This document shows, in pieces, positions 11,001 to 26,000 of a stretch of 64,000 nt of DNA. The stretch lies in NCBI GenBank assembly GCA_003260075.1, contig QLIY01000085.1:84858-148857 (forward strand). Reading direction: 5' to 3'. The notes under the pieces are model-generated. The model was given only the letters and a program-made list of their open reading frames with translations, was not told the origin of the DNA and did no database searches. The translations under genes were made by a program, and so were the position numbers. Positions within the stretch are counted from its first letter, which is position 1. Each line of letters starts with the position of its first letter. Source of the DNA: Phallusia mammillata (Eukaryota; Chordata; Ascidiacea; Phlebobranchia; Ascidiidae).

Positions 11001-14000
11001 GTAAGCCATGAAAATATGATGGTAAAATACTATAGTCTTTGTCAAATGATTTTATAAAGCTGTCCTGTTGGGCGGATTCTATTACGTACCTCAAGGTACA
11101 TCCATTGTCTTTGTACGGTCAAAATCATCTCAATGCATTCCATGATGAGTGAGAGGGTCCTTTCCCACAAATCCACTTGCTTCTCAAAAGCTTTTACGAA
11201 ACGAGAGGCCTTCATTGTCGACAGCGTCACCTGGTGGTCTTCAAGCTGCTGAAAAATTTCGTCTGTTCCTCGAAGTCTGGTGACAAACAAATTGAAAAGT
11301 GTCAATCGAGGAGTTTAACGGAGTCACTACGAGTTTTAGCAAACTGCGTGACTTAAATTGTTGCGAACTTTTAACAACCTAACTTAAAACGATTTAAATT
11401 TGTCAAATTGAACACACATTACAGTTATCTTTTTTTATTTATCATGTATACAAAAAGGCCTAAAAACAAGATTTATGTTTAGTCCAGTACTAAGCGCCTC
11501 AAGTTATAACTTGTTTAACTAAGCATTTTCAGGGGTAAAATAACGCCACAAAAGGAAGTGTGCCACCATTTACTGTCTATAAAAGAGTGCGCAGGCTTTT
11601 CAACGAGCTCTACGAATTTGTTTATTCTTTGAGATGAGTGTTTAACTATCATGTTGTTGTAACTTTTTTCGTTAAAATGTTGCCTATACCTGTACTTTGT
11701 AAAGTAGAATTTGGACTAACTGGCGAAACAAAACCGACGATGCTAAGTAGTAGGTGGGTTTTCATTAGACTGGAAATGCAGCACATTGTTTATTTGGTAG
11801 AAAAGTCTTACTTGAAGTGTCCCTTGTCTTTGTACGGGGTAATATCGAGAATAATGTCATTCCATATCGACTCAATGTCAGCCAAAGTCTAAAAACAAGA
11901 ATAAAAACAAAAGTGACCGAATGTCATTCTCAAAATTTCAAATGATCTACAATAACGACATATTTATATTTACACTACATTAATCTAAATCGATAATATT
12001 GAGTGATATGAGGCAGGCTTTAAAAATCTAGCCATTGGTGGGATTCGAACCCACGATAAGAGATTATATAGGACACACATGGCGTTCTGTAATTCTTATA
12101 CCAAAGTAAAGCATTGTCTCATATACTTAACATACCTCCTCAATAGCCAACTCTTTGCTTGCGGCTCCTGATATTTCTGATATTTGTTCAGCATGAGCGT
12201 CCAACCCCAGTTCAATGATTCGCTCCAGTGTGAAAGTTTCGCTCAGATGATCAAAGGGACGTTGCACCTAAACACAATAAACCCATAATTTTTCCACGAT
12301 ATCACTTTCTACCAATGCACTGGATCTATGAACTGTGTGTAGTATTTATATAATAAAGAGTCACCAGAGACTCAGTACTAGAAACGGAGACAAAAGTCGA
12401 GTATAATACCAGACTGAAAACTTTTTAAGCCTGACGTCATCCATCGTTTTTTCAGATCTATTTATTTCACCTAATTGATAGGCATCGTCAGTATCTTTCA
12501 AATATAATGCAATAAGTAAGAACTTTTTGCGTTTTTGTTTTCAGGAATAATGTGCAGTGCACACATATTAAATAGCGTAATGTGTGTCCTTTACTCTGTA
12601 TTTAATCATCCTTCACAAGTCCTTCACTCTATGGACACGATTCTATTATTTGAATAACCGGTTATGATAAGTTTTGGATTTGTCACATCAAATAAATACA
12701 AATATAACCACACATCGAGAAAAATATGTTTGTGGAACAAATATATATTATTGGTATAAAACCTATATTTTCTTCTTACTTCGGTTTTAATTTGGTTCCA
12801 ATGTCTTTCGCGCATAGCTTGATTTTTCAAATCGGTGATCAATGGCATTGTGCGTTTGAACTGGTCGATTCTGTTCTTCGAAAATTCAACAATTTCCCAT
12901 TCTTTGTCCTTCAAATTACAATTTCATACAAATGTTAATTTACGTACAATAAAACCTTAACCAAAACCCTAATTTTAATTTTGTCTAAGTGTCTACGCAG
13001 ATGTGTTCTAAATTAAAGTCCACATACTGCTGAACGTACAGTTCTTTGGGATGTTACATTTTACAGCAACATATACTAAATCAAAAGCAAGGTGCTATTG
13101 ATAACAAGGCAAAAGCAACGTATGAAGCGTCCAAGTTTTAAACTCCAGTCTTACCTTAACTTCACGACTCAGTTTATTGAGTTTCTTGTACAAGCTTTGA
13201 GCGGTCATTTCCATATCTGTAGTGACCAGGTCCTTAAACTGACCGATCTTCCATTCTGCCCATAACACCTCCCATTCTTTCGTCAAATCCCAAACCTAAT
13301 CAAAAAATTTACGTAAACAGTAAGAGGTATGACTAGCGCAGAGCTGTTGCAAGTCGCCGTACTTTTCTAGGCGGGTTCAGGTTTGCGTTTGGGTTAAGGC
13401 CTGTTTCGGTATTAGCTTAAACAAAACTTTACACTCGGTATCAGTTGTTCCGTATTTTCACCTTTCGAGTGAAATTCGGACAGGCTTTGTTTAAAAACAA
13501 ACTTTAGTTGTGCCTGGGTTTGGGACCAAATTTCAGACCCGCGTTTTGCTCTGGTTAACAGATTGGTTTGTAAAGCATTATTTTGGAAAACTACAATTCG
13601 TGTTTGTCATTATCATGTAACCTTTCTATTATTCTATGTTTAGTTTCCTAGTGTATACATGATTGCAATTATAACAAATAAAAGAAATTATGAAGATGAA
13701 AACAATACAAACGTAAGTTAATTGGAAACAGGTTGATTCACAAAAGGGTGACATTCAATTTACAAGTTTAATTTTGTGTTGTACCTGGTCAATGTAGTCC
13801 AGGTCTTTGTCGAGGTTGATGAGATCTTTTGATGGTTGTTGCTCAATTTTGAACAAACCAAGTCCTCTTCGCAAACTTACTTCCTCCAATTTCAGATCGC
13901 CAACACCTTTCCTGTTAAAATTAAACAGAAAAGATTAATTTAAGCACTAAAATCATATAACATTGGCACGTATATTAATAAGTATTGCCAAATGAAAGAT

Positions 14001-17000
14001 AACATCTAAGTGTCATGGATTTTATGCCAAGCTTTGGGTTCTGATGTCGCTTATATGTAATAAGATGAACACGAGATAATGGTTGCATTGAAATCAATAG
14101 TTTTGAGATGTACGTTAATACTAAACTAAAATGTTACATGTGTATCCTTGTTTGTAATTTTGTCACAATAATAACATACATGGCGTCATTCTATGGGCTT
14201 TTACCGACATCACCAACACCACATTTTTTAAGCCTTTTTAAGTTTTTTTCTCAATTTAAACCTTTCAAATTCCAACTTCAAGCCCAAGTTGGAAAGCACT
14301 AATCGTTAAACACAGAACCGCAGAAAAAAATTAGAGTAATCATACTGACACTACTGAATTAAAAAACATAAAGATTATGCCACACTGAAGTCCTAAATTT
14401 GCAAAAAACAATTTCACAGTTTAAATTAAATTCCTCAGTTACAAAATAACTCACTTGAAATTAGCAATAGTTCCAATAGCATCTTCAGAAGTAAAGGAGC
14501 TGGAAAATGGTCCCTGTTGTGCAAAATCGTATGAGAGAGCTCCAACTCGTTTCCGAAATTCTTCAGCCTGACTTAGCAATCCTGTCTTGAACTTTTCTTT
14601 GTTCTTCTTTAGCATGACGTCAGCATCAATGATGGCTTGTTGGAATGCGACCCATTCTGATCCTAGATTGTCCAGGGTGGCTTGTGTCTATAACGAACAC
14701 AAGTTACCATCGCAAAAGCATCTGTAAAAGCTAGGTAGTGGAAGGTAGTGGAAGGCAGTTTACGGTTCGAGTTCAAATAAATAAAAACATTATCGTTTGG
14801 TAACGAAGTCTGAGGGAAAAAATACTACTTTATTACATAAAACTGGATTATTCAAGATCTGCCTTTATGGACATGCTGTACATTGGTCGTCAGACAGTTA
14901 ACTTACAAAATCGTAATAGCAAAGCAATGATTCTGTCTTAAAATCACGAAAACATTATCGTCGGAACCACAAGGGCATAACCATCCTCTTAACAAAACAA
15001 ATCTGCTTGACTTAGTACGTATTTTAGAGGTTAACCTAGTCATAGCAATACATTTTTCGTTGTGAGTGTTTAAACCGTTTTTTGACATCTTGTTCATAAC
15101 TGTAAAACCCAAACATACTTTAAAAAGTAATAATTAAAAATATGCTAGTGCCAGTTGTTAGCAAAAGTAACGCGCAAATTTCGACATTTTAGTAATAAAC
15201 ACAGCACACTGTTTCGACCTATAAGGTCTCGTCAGTGCAGCTGGTGCAGCTGGGGCCGTATTGGCTATTGTTGCCATCCAACGCTTTGAAACTTGTTTGT
15301 GAAAGCACTGACCTCTTCATCAATCACAACTTCGTATTTCACCAGGATCGCAAACTGATCATGGATGGGTGGGATTCGTTCTTCAGTGGCTTGCAGGTCT
15401 GTGTGCAACTTTTCCCACAATTCCAAGCCATCGCCCAGTTCGTCCAACGACTTTGGCACGTGACTCACCCTAAAGGGGAGAATAGGTTAAATATTAATAA
15501 CTTAAATATAGTTTAGCATTTATTGTGTATTTATCGCTGCTATATTCAATACATATATGTTGTCTGGGTTAGTATATGTGTGTTATAATGCATAAGAAAA
15601 TTGAACAGCTCTGTCTTTTTGGCAGAATTTAACTAATTGTAAAAAACATGCAAACTAATTTTGAGTTTCTGTTAAAAACCTTTATTTTAATTAATTATTT
15701 AACTAAAAAGTAAATAGTTTTTTTTTAATAATTATTCACCAAACAAGACACATATGAATGCTGGGTGACCAACTGATTCGGTATGACACCTTCAATGGGC
15801 CTGGCGTACCATGAAAAACTAAATATGAAGGTAAGTTCTGTAAAATGTTAGTATCCCAGCTAGTATGTACCTTATTCAAATAGAAAAAAACGTGCTTACT
15901 TTTCAGCGTTAACTTTCAGAAATTCTGTCAGCTCAGCTAGTTTCTGTGAAGCCATATCCCGTAGAAGCGTTGTGAATTTACTTTGCCACTCGTTGCAGTG
16001 AGAAAGCAAAGCGAATTTAAGTGGAGAGCAATCCAGGAGCACAAATTCGATATTAAGAACCGTCTCCTCCTTCTGTACGTTGTTACTGACCTCTGTGTAT
16101 CTAAACGTTGAGAAAAGTTAAAGACATAATTTAGCAATTCCGCTACAATGACTTTATCCTATTTAACATTTATCGCATACAATAAACCTCGGTTCAACCG
16201 GATTCGGTTAACCCGGATCTTCGCCTAACCTGGAAGATTTTTTTGGTCCAAAAAGGCATGAAATAACCGAGGTTTACCGCATATTTTTTTAGGAGTAAAT
16301 AGTCATTTTTATGGTACCAAATGTATTGGGTACACATGCACGTTTCGAAATAGTCTTAGCAGAACAATACAAGCCAATAATTGTGTATAAATTATCACAA
16401 CGTTTTGAAATGTACTTGGATTTGTAAATTCAAAAATGCATATTTCCGTTTAATTCAACTGGAGTAGTGCAAAAAGTGAAAGCCAATAGTTCGACAAGAA
16501 CGTCACAGTGTGTGTTTTTTGCTTTGCGTAGTTTTAGAATAATATAAAACGTGCATTATGTACTCCAGTAAATTACTATGTTTGTAGACAAACGTAAATA
16601 ATATTTGCACAGGTAATAAAGGTTTAATGTTTAAAAAAGGGCAAAGCATATGTCTTAATTTAAAGAAAATCATCTAAATTTAATTGATGGAAAACATCCC
16701 TCTATTTGTGAATCTTTTTGACCAGAAATAGTTCCATAAATTTGCAAAAAAATGTCCGTATATTTAAAATTGCCAAACATGTCAATGAAAAACAACTAAT
16801 CACCTTCCAATATCAGCATCAAAACTTGCCACCGGAGGATTCAGCCTCTGATATCTTCGTATAAATGCGTCCTTATTAATTTCCCAAATCTCCTTGTAGT
16901 TATCCCACGTGGTGAGATAATTCTGCAAATGCTTCGAATTTTCGATCATTCCTTCAGTGATGCTACGCTGGATCTTTTTCGTTTCCTCGTCTTTTTCTGT

Positions 17001-20000
17001 GACGTCATACGTTTGTGTCATCACAACGTCATACAAAATGTCTTACTGTACTTAACACCAAAAGGAGGGTTAATCGTAAATTTAGTGAATAATCTATTTT
17101 GTGTGCTTAGTTTGGTCATTTCTAACCAGGTCACCATAAATTATTTGACTTTTTTTTACTCTAGTTACACAATACGAAGGGCTGATGCTCAATTTTGCAT
17201 TTTTTCTGTTTTATTTGGTGTAAGCATGGTTTCATAGATTGTTACATGACAACAAACTGAAAACAAGAAATGTGTTAGGTTTAACTTACAAATCTATTAA
17301 AATTTAGCAGGCAGGGCAGGGATTACCGACCCCTAGTTTTGACTTACCGATGATGAGAGCAATGGTCTCTTTATGTTCGTAGTGCATTCGCTTGCTGCGA
17401 GCTAAAATTTCGGGCAAATGTTTGAAACCAGCTACAGCGCTTGTGAGTTGTGTGTTAACGTTGCGGACGATAGTAGCAAGTTGTTGCAGAGTCGGTGAAA
17501 ATTCAACCTGCAAAACGGGTGTAACACCTTTCAAAATCTACTTTGAGGTTTTCTGTGGTATATGGTACTTTTTATATTAAACGAAAATCATTTTTCACCA
17601 ACCATGCACAGTGTTTTTTTTAAGTGCTTACCACTGGTGTGTTGTTTTTTCCTGGTTTCAAAACGACCTTTACTCTAAAGAGAGGGTTAGGTGAAGATTT
17701 TCCATCACCATTGATCGCTTTTGATATTTCAAGAAGCGAAGATTTCACGTTCAGTCTGAAAGCATCTTCTACATACTGATCAATACGTTCGGTGTATCGC
17801 ACCCAATGCTGTTGAACCTACGCATAAAAGCAAGAAGATTTGCGTTAGATTTCAACTCACAACCTTATGATCATGAGCAGAAGACAACTTAGGAAAAAAG
17901 GGTTAGAAACACCAGACATAAATTTATATAGATGCCCATACCGTAAAAGATAGAACAGTTGAGTTAGATTTAAACCCATAAGCTTATGATTATGAGCAGA
18001 AAATAAGTTACAAAAGAAATGAAAACAGTTTGGGTTTAGAAACACCAGACATAAGACCAAAACAAGTGGCTGGATTTATTAAGAAACTGTGCATGATAAA
18101 AAATGACAATTGGATTGGATTTCAACCAACAACCTTTCGATAATGAACAAAAGACAACTTAAAAAGAAACAAAAAATGAATTTACTACAATTGTAATCGT
18201 TATAATAATGTTTTTTAATTCAAAATTTCCTTTAGTGCAGTGGTTCCCAAACTTTTTCATATTTTTCAAACTGACGCCAAATAAGATTATAGAATTACTT
18301 CAACCGCTTCGCGGTCCCCCAAAAATTGCCTCACGGACCCCTAAAGGACCACGGACCCAGTTTGGGAACCGATGCTTTAGTGGGTATTTAATAATGTTTT
18401 CTTTACTATTAAACCTTGTAACAGCTAAACCCGGGTAATCTCATTTTGCAACCGCCAAAGTTTTAAAAAATATTTAGCACCGTGCATTGCAAATACCATA
18501 AGTTGCAACATATACTGCCATCAAACAATTTGTTTCATTACCAACACAACTTACATCCATTCCGTCCGATTTAAATACAAGATAAGTGTCCTTCATAGTT
18601 TGCAGAATTTTTTGGTGAATATCTTCCAATTTCTTCTGCACGTTGTTTCTGTGGCGGTACTGATCGTCTTGAAACTCAAGCTCCTAAAAAAGTAAAAAAA
18701 AAACATTGCTTAAAACTTTTTGAACTAAAAGTTTTGCACCAAAACGCCATTTATTTCTGGCAGTAAAACATCAAAAAAATTGAAAAAAAAATTTTTCAAA
18801 AAAAATTTTTCATTTTTGAATGAACTGTTAGCCTTAAACAACCGTACAATCAGAAGCTCTCGAGAACTTCAGATACTAATTATGTACCTGATAAATCTTC
18901 TTTCCATCGAGGTGAACTAGCAGCATTTCACTGATTTTTCGGCAACTTTGTGCAATCGACATGTTTGCCCGCTTATAGTCGTCAACGATAGATTGAACCT
19001 GGACAAAAAAAACGATTACGAATCAAATATATCATACAGTATACCAGGGGTGTCCAAACTGCGGCCCGCGGGCCAAATGCGGCCCCCGACGCCATTTTAA
19101 GTGACCCGCGGCTGTTTGTTTTTTCAAATTGTATTGCGTATGGCCCGCCATAGTTTGAAATTTTGGATTAAGTTTTTGGGTTTTGGCGACGCTACTTCAC
19201 GCAAAAGCTTTCCATGGAACTTCATTTACCGGTAAAAAGGAAGGTGACTCAACAAAATCACAAAATTTCCTTAAATCCTGTAAATTTGTGTCTTAATTCT
19301 GAAAAAACGTTGACCCGCGGGCGTCTTTACCTGGTAAAATTTGGCCCCCGTTAAAAAAAGTTTGGACACCCCTGCAGTATACATACCATATAAATATATA
19401 AATATGCCGAAGTACGTTATAAACTTGAAACTTGGTGTGTCCAAAAAGGCGAAACTTCAAATGTTAAATTCAAAGCAATTTTAAGTTTTCGCCTAAACCA
19501 CAGCTTTTAATTTAAACTCAAAATTCTAACGATATTTGTTCACTAAATTTTATTAGTACTCTCATCTATTTTTCTGTTGCAGAAAAATAGGAAGCAACAC
19601 TTTATTAAAAACGCGAAATCGAATACCTTTTTCGAGTGTAAACGACATTCTCCAACAAAATATTCCGAAATTCCTTTCGACGCCCACGTGAGTTTCGTGA
19701 GGCCAGGATGAATTTTCTTATCCAATGAGCGAATCCTTTCTTTAAATAGACCGCGTTCCTCGAATGAGAGAACGGAAATAATACGGTTGTAGTCCCTACG
19801 TGAAAAATCAGAAGAAAATTTACCTTTTTTTGTTTTAAAATTTAACAACCAACGATACATATAAGGTCACGCCCATTCATAATTGCCCCGCCCACATTTT
19901 TTAGCCAATGAGGTGACCGACCTGACGACGAGAAGTACATGTTCGCGTAAGCTTCGTAGTTCTTCCCGCTTGGAGTATACGTCGTTGACGTAGTGAGGAA

Positions 20001-23000
20001 TTTCAAACATGAGACGTTCCCAGTAGTGAATTTCGTTGAACAACTTCAATATGTTTCTGTAGTGCAATAAGGCTTTATAAACGAAACCTTTCAACAAATT
20101 AGCATATTAAATTAGCAATAGGTTTTTTTAAGCACACTACTTCATACGAATAAATGGTATTGTGACGTACAAATTATTACGTCATAGAACCATATGACGT
20201 CACATTCAAGTCACCTTTCAAAATTCATGTTCAGCATATCTTTGGTGACTGCGCCTTTTTGCATGAGCGATATTTCTAACTTTTTAATACTGTTGTCATC
20301 TACAGTTGCCGTCCATTCGTTGAAAGTTTTCCTCACGAATTCGTCCAGAGCTGTAGCAAGTTGAGTATACGCTGTACGAGTTTCCATGCCAAGACCGATT
20401 TCAGGCAGAAAATATGCTCTTTTTAGCTCCTAAAATAAATAAATGCCGTGTCTAAATCAGTTTTTTGTAATGTTTTCCAAATAATTTTTTAAACGGGCAC
20501 TTAAAGTCGAGCTTAAAATGCTTCGTTTTGTCTATTTTTCTTTTTGCCCATTTCATTTTTAAAATGTTGGAAAATACTGGTTTAGTACGTTACTTTCTAG
20601 TGAGAACCTATATACACAAGTTGTTTGAATGACCTTCAAATGCTTGTCAATGCCTATTTTTAGTGTTTAGGGAAATCTTTGCATTTAAAAAAACAGGTAG
20701 TTTTTATTTTCCCTTCAAAAGTTACACCTGCTTTACCTCCATTGGTCGATCGATTCTACGCTTGAGTGCACGCGCCCAATGAGCGGCTCCCGCGTATTTT
20801 GGTTGGTGTGACATCATATTAGTTGTCTTTGAACTGAGTTCCTTTTTCACATTGTTCAGTTCATCGTTGAACATTGCATATACCTAAATAAAATAGACGA
20901 AGACGTTTTGGGGTAAATCAACCACAACAGGACAGTTCACAGAAGTAAATATTAAATTTTTAATATTTAATATTTTCAGTTTAAATTCAAATATTAAGTT
21001 CATTACAACACAGCAATGTGATTTTTTGTGTGTTTGTTCCCTGTATTTTTCATATATCTGGGTCATATGCAAGCTTCATGACCACACTGAAGAAAACGTA
21101 AAGCTAGACTTTATTGAAATAAGTCATTGCTTTCATGTCATACTTTATTTTATGTATAGTATAGATTTTATTGCTCGCTGAAAATTACACTACGATGCGA
21201 TACTGCGCAAAGCCGGTAACCAAGAAGAAACCTTGAAAAACAGTCATAGGTGTGTCAATGCAAAATGTATAATATGTAAAAATGCGTTTTGTGATTTTTT
21301 TTGACATTTTACCTCGACCGTCTTTTTGTCGATTGTGCGCTTGATTGATTCTCTGACAGAAAGATGTTGGAAGACATCAAGTAACATCACTCCTTCCTCC
21401 ACCGTGTTAACTGTCTCAAATGCTGACGTAATCAGGTTTTGCGTCATCACCTCAAGGTCTTTCACACCAGCACGAAATCTATAAAAAATAATTGTGTGTT
21501 TTGCAAAATTGCAGAAAAATATTTAAAAAAGTCACATCAAATGTTGACGTTCGCCGAGATAATTCAAAGACTAAATGTTTTTACAAGTTAAGCGCCAAAG
21601 GTCGCCAAAAAGAAATGGCTTTTAATGATTGCAACTTTTCTATTCAATAATGCCTCACTTCTGGAATAGTGGCCATGGGTAATTTCAAAATTTCGAATAA
21701 TAAAAAGACGTTCAAATCTATTTATCAGTATATTATTTACAACATACTAAAAGTACAACATACACTTGTCACGTGACTTACTTGTTGTAGTCGTCATGCC
21801 ATGACGTATTCTTGACGTCCAGTATTCCCTTCTTGACAGTTTGTAAAATCTGCAAATGCTTCTCGAAAGTTCCCTCGATTTCCAGCAAACTTCGTGCAAT
21901 GGAAGGGCCCCGTTGACCACAGAAAAACGGCAACTCTGTTTTGTTTCCATCCTCTCTGAAAAGTTATAAATAACCATAGCATCAAAATTTGAAGGACTAG
22001 AAAGCATTTGGCCGGATTTGCAAATAATAGAGAACAGTTTCAAACAGAAATCATAGGACGCCAGGCCCATTGAAGGCGTTGTACCGAATTAAGCCGGTCT
22101 TCCAAGCAAACCTATATGGCAAGACACAGACTAGAAAAATCTGGCCTGCGGTAAGATTCGAACCCACAACGGAAATCTTTCTGAGACTTATGCTCTACCA
22201 ACTGAGCTACACAAGCACAGTGGTGGTCACTTTTGGTTTATTTAAAAATAAACAAAAACAAGCAAGAGATTGGCTTATATTTTTTTGCAATAATTAAATA
22301 AAATGACCCATATATGAGTGAAAATTAAAAACATTTAATTGACAACAGGGACATGGAATATTTTTGCAATTTCTGTAAAAATTTAGTGTTTTAAATTTTC
22401 TTGAACTATTTGTGCATTTGGGAGCAATTATCAATTCCAAGTCAAGGCAAACCTACCTGCGGGCAAAGTTCTTCTGGCATTCACAGACTTCCAACAGATC
22501 CTTGCATCTTTGCACAAAAGCATCAACTTGAGCAAAGATAGAACTCTGGTCCAAAACCCATCCAAACTTGGAACATCTACAGTAAAACATGAAAGTCATG
22601 TGCGGAGTAGAAAATTTAGTTTTCACTTTTATTCAGGTTTAAAAAAGGGGGTCTTTTGACAAATCAATTTAGGGGCGTTTTGGCAAACAGAAAATAGTTT
22701 TTTGTAACATAAATGGTTCCTTATGCATAACATTGTTTAAAAAGGACAAAAGTAGAAAAGTAAAAAATACGCATTTAAAGCACATGACTTTAAATTTGAA
22801 TCCAGAAAGGCTTTGTTTTATGTCATGGTTCTGTCACACAAATTTGTTGAACACAAACTTACTCATAAAAAACACAAGTCAATGGATGTAAACTTACTGG
22901 TGATGTACAAGTGCATTGACTCGATAAATATCTTTCCAAGCCAGACAGCAATTGATGCAGTTTGTGAGGACAATTATACTGCTGTCCACATAACCATCAA

Positions 23001-26000
23001 ATATCCTGTCGAGCGAAATCTCACGGCAGCAAACTCGAATTACTTCGTTGCTCAGTTTTCGAAACAAAGCTGTCAGTCTCTCCCTGCACACATCAAGAGA
23101 TTTAACACAAAAACATCATGTACAAAACACCATCATTGCAATAATGTGGTTTGTGTGAATAATTACTGAAACAATTTCATAAATAAAGCTTGCCATTTTA
23201 CAGAACTATATAAGGCAGTGGTGCATACACATAACCTTAACTTTTGTTGAAGTGCAAATGTTAAAATAATTTCATAAAAAAATACCAGTTTCCCACTGCT
23301 GGAATAAAAAAGGAAAAAAATCTTTAAAAAAATTAAAGCCAGGATTTAAAATGTATAGTGCTATTATTATAACTTAAAGATACTTTAGTTCTGGACATTA
23401 TTCTGTCTTCACATTAATTTTTCAACAGAAACAAAGAAACTTCTGCAATACACAGATCTAAATCTGTAAAAGTCACTAACCTTGCAGACAGTGCACACTG
23501 TTTCGACCTATAAGGTCTCATCAGTGCAGCTCGTGATGAGAGATCGGCCGCATTTGCTAGTCATTGTCTAGTCACTAACCTTGAATTGTAGTATGGTGCG
23601 TTGGTCCAAATCACCCTGATTATTTTGACAATCTCTGGAAGCAATTTATGGACCTCCTTCGGTGTGGATGAAGCTAGTTTTTCACAGGGACCTTTGAAGA
23701 GTGAAAGGAAACGGAGGTTGCTCTGAGCCTGGGAAGATCCATCTTGGATTAGTTTGGAAAGCTTCTTGAATGGTCCCACATAAGAAGACTTTGCAAGTTC
23801 CAATATACGTTGAATTTTGATTACACCTGGCTTGTCCAGTTGAGAACTGAGACCTATAAAATTGTTCATCATTTTGAGATGGTGAAAAAACACAGTGACA
23901 CAATTGCAGTAAATTAATCACCAAGAAATAGCAGTACAACATTAAAACATTATGTACAAAAATGTGGAGGGTGTCATTGGTGGATAACAGCAAAAAGAGC
24001 TGGAGTTATGTCACCATGTTAATGCTCAAACATTCCCTTTTAGAGCAATGCTTGAACATTAGCAAAAAACTATCTGAATCTATGTTCTTAGCAGTTCTAT
24101 GTTGCACATGAAAAATAACATTTTTTGATGCCGTGCCCTTGGTGTGTACTTAAAATAACCATTTCTTAAATTCCTGACTGTTCTTAATGGACTTTCATTA
24201 GAATTAAAATCTGGAAATATAATTCAGTAAAAACAGACTTAAAACCGACATATTAAGGTTTGTTATAGTTGGTACCTGAGAGATCAATGCATCTGTTGTT
24301 CCAAAAGTTAATTTCCTCAAGAGGACCAGTGCTTTCTGCTGTCTCCAGTGCTTCCTGTGCATTTAAAACTTCTTTGATTTGTCGAGTCCAGTGAATCATG
24401 GCAGCTAAAAAAACACATATTCATGTTAGCAATTTTCATATGACTGCAATATGGAAAAAAACTGCAATATTTTCAAAATAAATGCAAAGGTTCAAGATAA
24501 AGCACTAAAAAGAACTTGCCTAGACAATAATGATCCATAAATTTATGCATACAAATTTGGCACAGATTAAAGAAACATGTTTTAAAAATATATGCCATGA
24601 AGATTTTAGTGTTTAATTCCCCTACTAAGTGATGTTAAATACTATGTAATACAATATCGCTAAAATAATCCCACATTCTTGTTTTGTAGTACGACAATGC
24701 CCTACTATCAAATTTCATACCACACCTACGAACAATTCTTTGTGAATAGCCTTATTAAAGATGAACACAGAACAGTTGAACATACGATAAGGCAAAAAAG
24801 CTTCCAGACTGACTTAAACCTTAAGCATTTTATAAGTTTACTGCAAAAACATATTTTATTAAAATACTGACATTTTTCATGACAATCATACACCAAAAGT
24901 TTGTTGGCTTAAAATTGACAAAAAAGGTGTTATCAAAACTAAAAGTCTTACTTTCCAAGCGTTGGACAAGTTCTTTATTTTTAGCAACAATTTCAGCTGA
25001 TATTTCAAGTCCTTCATTGGGAATGTACAGAACTGTCTTGCCATTCATTTTGTGCTTGATGTCAGTCAAACTGGCCAAAAACCTGCATAAAAAATCCAAA
25101 ATGTTAGTACTGTCTGGCAATATTTTCAATTAAAAATGATAAATATTTAAATAACATGAGTTAAAGCTATGTGTATGACATATTAATGTATAAACACACA
25201 AGGCTAAGTATTTTAGACTAATGTTTTAACAATACTGCATACTTCTAACTTTAAATGCAAAACTTTGAATAAGTAAAGTTTATACATTTGTTATGACCAA
25301 AAAATGAGAACCACTGCTTTGAATGAAAGCAATTCAACAAACCTGTGCAGATGTGCACTAAAATCATTTTTAATGCTGTCAGGCCAGTTAGGGTTCTTGA
25401 AGAACATTGGAGCATAAATTCCATTCATAATTCGCAACAGACTTTCAATGTATCCTGATCTTAATGTTCCCCATTGAATTTGCATGCTGAAGTTTTGATC
25501 TGATATCGGTAATGTAGGCTTTCCAGTTCTGTAATTTGGCAAATGCATAATAACTTTCTAATGTTTTGGTAATAAAGAAGTCCCGAAACCAATGAATAAT
25601 TAAAACATGATTCTGGTTAATCACATGTCCAATATATATATATACATAGTTTTTAGGTATTTACTAAGAATTTATAAGTAACAAGAGCTATCACAAGTTT
25701 GGAAATGTTTATTTTCAGGCAAAACTCAGTTTTTGACTAAGACACTGAAAATGCTTTTATAAGCGAAATATATGGTTTCTGTATGCAATAGCTAACTGAT
25801 TTTAGCCTGGAAATAAATGTTTCCATACTTGTGAAATATAGTATGGAAGGTGGAATTTGTTACGATGGCAACAGAATAGTGAATGATTTCCCAGAATCAA
25901 TTTACTAGGATTATAACAAGTGCTAAAGCTTGCTAAAAAAATACTTTAGAATCAACAATCCTGATGCAACAAAAAGTATATACACTTAACCAAAAATGTC

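Noticed and set aside
22144-22216. A complete tRNA cloverleaf on the minus strand, possible tRNA-Ser(AGA) gene
   Set aside because: U33 is replaced by C, the long variable arm expected for Ser is missing, and a SINE tail follows. It is called a SINE head.
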